Part shown: piece by piece, positions 6,748-10,209 of the stretch | Layout: each line of letters opens with the position of its first letter | Numbering within the stretch: the first letter of the stretch is position 1 | Assembly (NCBI GenBank): GCA_023379075.1 | Contig: JAMCSO010000003.1 | Location: 1-10,209, forward strand | Reading direction: 5' to 3' | Length of the DNA: 10,209 bases | Origin: Candidatus Martarchaeota archaeon | GTDB lineage: Archaea > Micrarchaeota > Micrarchaeia > Micrarchaeales > CABMGC01 | Made by a program: the position numbers and the translations under genes | The notes under the pieces: model-generated | Databases searched by the model: none | What the model saw: the letters and a program-made list of their open reading frames with translations, nothing else | What the model was told of the DNA's origin: nothing

Positions 6748-7715
6748 TGAACTTGCTATACTTTCTGAATTACATAATCTTCGCAGCATTCTTAACAATG
6801 TTTATACTCGAAGTTGGCATAGCTACACTATTCCCTCTATTCAAGGAATACAATGAGAAGCTCAGGGCCATTCTAATGCCTCTTTGGGGCATAACTGGAA
6901 CATTTGCAATATTCTATGTTGTCAATTTCGAAGCCACATATCCACCGCTACTTCCCTTAATTGGAACTGCTTATGCACTGCCCCTGTTTATAGCGCTTCT
7001 TTTTTTCATAAGCAGAAATGCAATGCTTGCGTACAGCGAATATACAGGAGATCAGCGAAACAAGAGCCTTTATACAAAGATCTATTCTGTATCAGCACTG
7101 TTGATAGCATTGATAGTGACATTCGTCTTGGCCTCTGGGACAAGCGGGATCGGGGTTAACACTGTAGACTGGAGCTTAACATTATCTTTCATAAATCTCT
7201 TCTCGATTCTCGTATTCTTGTCAATAGTATCTATGGCAATACTGCTAGCAAGCGTGGTGATTGGGGTGGAGGAACTCTTACGATTCAGGGCAGTATTTTC
7301 ATTGCTGCCTTATCCCCTGATGGGAATAGCAATAATGATTTATCTTCCATACATTCTTTCAAGCATCTTATCTGCGGGAAACATGCTCCTGCTGGCGCTG
7401 CTTCTTCTGCTTTCCACAGCGCTGATACTTGGAGATCCGAAAAGGAGCAGGGCAAAGGGCATTGCAATAGCACTGGTCTTCCTTTCCATCCTCTTTTTCG
7501 GCTCATTGGAATACCCCTACTTTTTCGGCGGAAAGATAAACGCGGATAATTACCTGGTCAATTCCACAACGGGATTCTATGCGCTGTTAATAACCCTGAT
7601 TGGAGGCATCTGTCTCTTTGCGGCATTATCATTTTTTGCATACGTGACATACGCCAAAAGCCCATCAAGCAATAGAACCACAGTTAAGGAAGATGCAAAG
7701 AAGGAACAAAGGTAA
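6747..7715 (+). CDS. cydB: Cytochrome bd-type oxidase subunit II, divergent
   Basis: A 322-residue, strongly hydrophobic protein with about eight or nine helices and a charged hydrophilic tail (KSPSSNRTTVKEDAKKEQR). Its ATG shares a base with the cydA stop (TAATG), with GAGG about 10 nt upstream inside cydA, so translational coupling is likely. The N-terminal helix LNYIIFAAFLTMFILEVGIATLF, with a Glu (22) where CydB proteins carry an acidic residue, and the segment GITGTFAIFYVVNFEATYPPLLPLIG resemble the first two helices of CydB. The usual DGFDMG and WDGNQVWL-type blocks are not present, and it is shorter than typical CydB (about 340-380). Subunit II holds no essential heme ligands and stabilises subunit I. 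The assignment rests on position, topology and weak motifs. Confidence 0.8.
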   Translation: MNLLYFLNYIIFAAFLTMFILEVGIATLFPLFKEYNEKLRAILMPLWGITGTFAIFYVVNFEATYPPLLPLIGTAYALPLFIALLFFISRNAMLAYSEYTGDQRNKSLYTKIYSVSALLIALIVTFVLASGTSGIGVNTVDWSLTLSFINLFSILVFLSIVSMAILLASVVIGVEELLRFRAVFSLLPYPLMGIAIMIYLPYILSSILSAGNMLLLALLLLLSTALILGDPKRSRAKGIAIALVFLSILFFGSLEYPYFFGGKINADNYLVNSTTGFYALLITLIGGICLFAALSFFAYVTYAKSPSSNRTTVKEDAKKEQR

Positions 7716-7803
7716 TATTTTAAGGTTTGAGGTATGCTTGAAGACAAGTTATCGAAGAAGGGCGTCACTGCACCCGAATGAGTATTCTCGTTTACAAATA
7801 AAG

Positions 7804-7825
7804 AGCAGAATCATATGAATCTGCT
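7804..7825 (-). terminator. Hairpin with T-rich tail ending the 4-TM gene pair
   Basis: AGCAGA (7804-7809) and TCTGCT (7820-7825) flank the self-complementary TCATATGA, so 20 of 22 bases are palindromic with a single A/A mismatch. It spans the stop codon of the second four-TM gene. On the minus strand it is followed by CTTTATTTG, which resembles an intrinsic terminator. The convergent cydB gene ends 88 bases away, so it may limit antisense readthrough. Confidence 0.45.
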
Positions 7826-8200
7826 GAATAGCATTATTATTACTCCTATCAGGAAAGGAATCTCGTCACCAACCGCTATCGGATTGTGTAGCTCTATTAT
7901 GTAGCCGTACATCTTTAGGATTATCATTACTGTTGTAATAAATAGCGCAGCATCTAGCTGTTTCTCAAGATCCTTTCCAGAATTCTTCTTCCACATCGCT
8001 GCAAACATTATAATTATCAGGAGTGATCCTACAAGGAGCCCAAGCTCGTCTATGAAATAATAGAGATTAGATACTTCGTCCCACATCGTTGCTAATGACA
8101 ATACTACAAATGTGATTGCAAAGAAGAGGAAGACCCTTCTTCTCATCAAGTCTTTCTCATTTTTCCCTTCCATGGAAGAGCTTTTCTTGGCATTTTTCAT
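7811..8200 (-). CDS. Hypothetical four-TM membrane protein (tandem paralogue 2)
   Basis: A 129-residue protein I do not recognise. A basic, hydrophilic N-terminus of about 20 residues ends in RRR, followed by four predicted helices (about 22-39, 49-70, 83-104, 112-128). Acidic residues sit at the edge of helix 2 (IDELG), and GDEIP precedes helix 4; it ends SRFI. It is clearly related to the upstream gene product: both share RRxV at the start of helix 1, D(E/D)xG before helix 2, a Trp followed by basic residues after helix 2, and a final GxIxE...P...DE...P...G...F.RF block. The first ATG is at 8203, but AGGT is better spaced (6 nt) to the ATG at 8200. It lies about 11 bp after the upstream gene, so the two form an operon. 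Function unknown; no catalytic or metal-binding cluster is evident. Confidence 0.75.
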   Translation of the reverse strand: MKNAKKSSSMEGKNEKDLMRRRVFLFFAITFVVLSLATMWDEVSNLYYFIDELGLLVGSLLIIIMFAAMWKKNSGKDLEKQLDAALFITTVMIILKMYGYIIELHNPIAVGDEIPFLIGVIIMLFSRFI

Positions 8201-8211
8201 CATATTACCTG

Positions 8212-8586
8212 TTATACGAACCTGTTAATGAAGAGTATTATCAAGCCATAAATTACCGGTTCATCAGCAAAGAAAGGAGTGCCATATTCAAATATTATGC
8301 CAGCAATCTGAAATATTATTGCTATGCATACAAGAACTGTAGCAACATTGACTGTGAACTTAAGATGCCTTGCATCTTTCCTCTTCCAAGTGAAGACAAT
8401 AAATAAAATCATTATCAGCATCATCGATGTTATCCCAATGTCATCTAGCGCAAAAATGTGCCTGAAACCATATTCCTCAGGTATGTCTGTATAAAGTGCC
8501 AAGAGATAAAACAATCCAAGCATTAGATATACCTTTCTTCTCGCGAGGTTCTTCATAACAACTGAACCTGCTTTCTCTTTGGCCAT
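8212..8586 (-). CDS. Hypothetical four-TM membrane protein (tandem paralogue 1)
   Basis: A 124-residue protein of unknown function, first gene of the pair. A short basic N-terminus ends in ARRKVYL, followed by four predicted helices (about 18-33, 50-67, 79-99, 108-123), a basic loop TWKRKDARHLK between helices 2 and 3, and the C-terminus INRFV. Spacing and shared motifs with the next gene indicate an old tandem duplication, since identity is low outside the anchor residues. I chose ATG 8586 because a TTG at 8607 would lie upstream of the transcript start predicted from the TATA-like element; GGGAT lies a few bases before the ATG. The pair may make a hetero-oligomeric membrane complex, which is inference only. 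Divergent from leuS. Confidence 0.75.
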   Translation of the reverse strand: MAKEKAGSVVMKNLARRKVYLMLGLFYLLALYTDIPEEYGFRHIFALDDIGITSMMLIMILFIVFTWKRKDARHLKFTVNVATVLVCIAIIFQIAGIIFEYGTPFFADEPVIYGLIILFINRFV

Positions 8587-8616
8587 AGAATCCCGATATT
8601 GATTCAATCAAAAGGC

Positions 8617-8624
8617 TTAAAAAT
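8617..8624 (-). promoter_or_regulatory. TATA-like box for the 4-TM gene pair
   Basis: On the minus strand the element is ATTTTTAA. A start about 25 bases downstream (near 8596) leaves a leader of about 10 nt before ATG 8586. Just upstream, TTCATA and TATGAA (8627-8632 and 8640-8645) form a short inverted repeat that could be chance or a weak operator. Confidence 0.35.
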
Positions 8625-8694
8625 CATTCATACTCAAAATATGAAAGTAGATACATGGAACAAAAAGCTTTGCTATCTGGGCTGAACGCACTCA

Positions 8695-8709
8695 TAGTAT
8701 AAGTATTTT
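8695..8709 (+). promoter_or_regulatory. TATA-like box for leuS
   Basis: AGTATAAGTATTTTT is the best TATA-like stretch before leuS. A start site near 8728 would give a short leader containing AGGT (8733-8736), 4 nt before the ATG. Pattern-based and uncertain; CATTTAATT near 8717 is an alternative. Confidence 0.35.
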
Positions 8710-8740
8710 TCCAATCCATTTAATTCTGGGATAGGTACTT

Positions 8741-10209
8741 ATGATTGATTACGAAGGTATTGAGAAGAAATGGCAGGATGCATGGCGAGAAGCCAGGATA
8801 TTTGAGGGAGAGATAGGCGGAAAGGAACCCTATATGGTAACTGCGGCATTCCCATATGCCAATGCTCCTCAGCACATAGGTCACTTAAGGACTTATGGGA
8901 CTGCCGATGTCCTTGCAAGGTACAAGCGCATGCGGGGCTACAACGTCCTCTATCCTATGGGGTTTCATGCAACAGGCACTCCGGTTCTTGCATTTGCAAA
9001 AAGATTCATAGAGAAGGATAAGGATCTGATAGAAGAGATGAAACTATTTCACATTCCAGATGAAGACCTGGAGAAGATGACCGATCCTGTATATATAGCA
9101 AATTATTTCACAAAGGAGCTCGAGAAGGGAATGCATAAAGCCGGATACAGCATAGACTGGAGGAGAAAATTCACCTCAATAGATCCATTCTTCAGCAAGT
9201 TTATAGAGTGGCAATTCGGGATTCTCAATGAAAAAGGCCTTCTTACTCAAGGAAAGCATCCTGTAGGATGGTGTCCTAATGAGAATAATGCGGTCGGAAT
9301 GCATGATACAAAACATGATCTCGAGCCAGAGATAGAAAAAGAGACAATTCTCAGATTCAAAGTAGAAGGGGAAGAAGCATATGTACTATGTGTAACTTAT
9401 AGGCCAGAGACAATATTTGGAGTTACAAACCTCTTTGTTGCTGAAAATGCACAATATATCTTGTGCAAGATAAAGGGGATGGATGGGAATTGTTACTTAT
9501 CCAAGGCAAGCGCAGAAGCCCTAAGGCATCAATTTGACATAACAATAATCAATGAAGTGGCCGGAAAGGAGATGCTGCAAAAGCGATGCATAAATAAGAA
9601 AGGAATAAATCAGATGATACTTCCAATATTCCCTGGATTCTTTGTAAAGGAAGATCTGGGAAGCGGTATTGTTATGAGTGTGCCTTCTCATGCTCCTTTC
9701 GACTATGTTGCTCTTCAAAGACTTAAAGGCCAGGGATATGATATCAGCATGGTTAAGCCAGTGAAGTTGATTGAGGTGAAGGCTGGGAAGATAACCGAAG
9801 GCAAAGATCTAGTTCCATCAGAACTCGAAATGCCTGCTTTGGCTTATCTTAAACTTACAAATGCAGACGAGAATTCTCTCGATGATCTCTTGGAAGCAGC
9901 TACAAAACTCCAATATAAAGAAGAATCGCACTGGGGCAGGATGATCGTAAAGGGATACGAAGGCATGAGTGAGCCCGAGGCAAGGGAGAGCATACGAAAA
10001 GAGCTCATCGCAGCAGGAGAAGCATTTGATGTTTATACTCTTGTCAATAGCAGTCCAGTATTCTGCAGATGCGGCTCGAGGATAGTGATAAAGACAGTTG
10101 AGAATCAATGGTTCATAAATTATGGCGATCAAGCGTGGAAGGAAGCTGTGAAGAATGCTTACAGCAAGATGCGCATACTTCCAGAGAAAAGCAAGAATGC
10201 ATTTGTAAT
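8741..10209 (+). CDS. leuS: Leucyl-tRNA synthetase, archaeal type (C-terminus off window)
   Basis: The first 489 residues of a protein that is usually about 930-970 long in Archaea; the right edge cuts it. It charges tRNA-Leu with leucine in the cytoplasm. Seen: the class I opening YEGIEKKWQDAW, catalytic AAFPYANAPQHIGHLRTY with HIGH at residues 45-48, and GFHATGTPVLAFAKR. Next come GWCPNENNAVGMHDT from residue 176, and the CP1 editing domain with TYRPETIFG (219-227) and GSGIVMSVPSHAPFDY (from 307), where Asp321 fits the conserved editing Asp. CRCG-type cysteines (442, 444) lead into QWFINY. The KMSKS loop, anticodon-binding and C-terminal domains are beyond the window. The start is ATG with AGGT 4 nt upstream. 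It is transcribed divergently from the four-TM pair. Identification is secure. Confidence 0.97.
   Translation, partial: MIDYEGIEKKWQDAWREARIFEGEIGGKEPYMVTAAFPYANAPQHIGHLRTYGTADVLARYKRMRGYNVLYPMGFHATGTPVLAFAKRFIEKDKDLIEEMKLFHIPDEDLEKMTDPVYIANYFTKELEKGMHKAGYSIDWRRKFTSIDPFFSKFIEWQFGILNEKGLLTQGKHPVGWCPNENNAVGMHDTKHDLEPEIEKETILRFKVEGEEAYVLCVTYRPETIFGVTNLFVAENAQYILCKIKGMDGNCYLSKASAEALRHQFDITIINEVAGKEMLQKRCINKKGINQMILPIFPGFFVKEDLGSGIVMSVPSHAPFDYVALQRLKGQGYDISMVKPVKLIEVKAGKITEGKDLVPSELEMPALAYLKLTNADENSLDDLLEAATKLQYKEESHWGRMIVKGYEGMSEPEARESIRKELIAAGEAFDVYTLVNSSPVFCRCGSRIVIKTVENQWFINYGDQAWKEAVKNAYSKMRILPEKSKNAFV

Noticed and set aside
7734..7781. 15-codon frame just after cydB (MLEDKLSKKGVTAPE), considered as a CydX-like subunit
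   Set aside because: It is hydrophilic with no membrane helix, unlike CydX, and GAGGT abuts the ATG too closely. It is probably chance.
8116..8406. Plus-strand frame of 96 codons across the two four-TM genes
   Set aside because: It spans the junction of two minus-strand genes that share motifs with each other; no promoter or ribosome binding site supports it.
8641..8702. Two overlapping 14-15 codon frames in the gap before leuS
   Set aside because: Both lack a ribosome binding site and recognisable content; the region is better explained as a divergent promoter.

Overview
The window looks like archaeal chromosome, possibly from a small-genome lineage such as Micrarchaeota/DPANN or a Thermoplasmatales-like acidophile; that placement is inference. 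The archaeal signs are an archaeal-type leucyl-tRNA synthetase, a CBS-containing site-2 protease of the archaeal type, TATA-like boxes about 25-30 bp before likely transcript starts, GGTGA/AGGT ribosome binding sites, and heavy use of ATA and AGG/AGA codons. Coding density is high, genes are on both strands, and no gap between genes exceeds 300 bases. I see no rRNA, tRNA, CRISPR array, insertion sequence or phage gene.

Layout. (1) 1-3415, minus strand: a site-2 protease gene (2351-3415) followed after 33 bp by smc (2317 running off the left edge), probably one transcript. (2) 3522-4072: a divergent pair, a 46-residue microprotein (minus) and a PadR-family repressor (plus). They share a promoter region carrying a strong inverted repeat (3710-3731) that overlaps both predicted TATA boxes. 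(3) 4149-7715, plus strand: a 12-TM MFS transporter, then the two subunits of a cytochrome bd-type quinol oxidase, cydA and cydB, whose stop and start codons overlap. (4) 7811-8586, minus strand: two tandem, mutually similar four-TM proteins of unknown function, ending in a hairpin with a T-rich tail. (5) 8741-10209, plus strand: the N-terminal half of leuS, running off the right edge.

How the parts may work together. SMC and LeuRS are housekeeping genes. Between them lies a membrane-centred accessory block. PadR probably represses itself and the microprotein, and it may also influence the downstream MFS transporter, although that gene has its own TATA-like element. CydAB would reduce O2 to water using quinol, giving respiration or oxygen scavenging. 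No cydDC, cydX or quinone biosynthesis gene is visible here. The most notable points are a Leu where the axial Met ligand of heme b558 is expected in CydA, a strongly diverged short CydB, the PadR operator with its microprotein partner, and the unrecognised duplicated membrane protein pair. I found no clear multi-gene system that I would call new.
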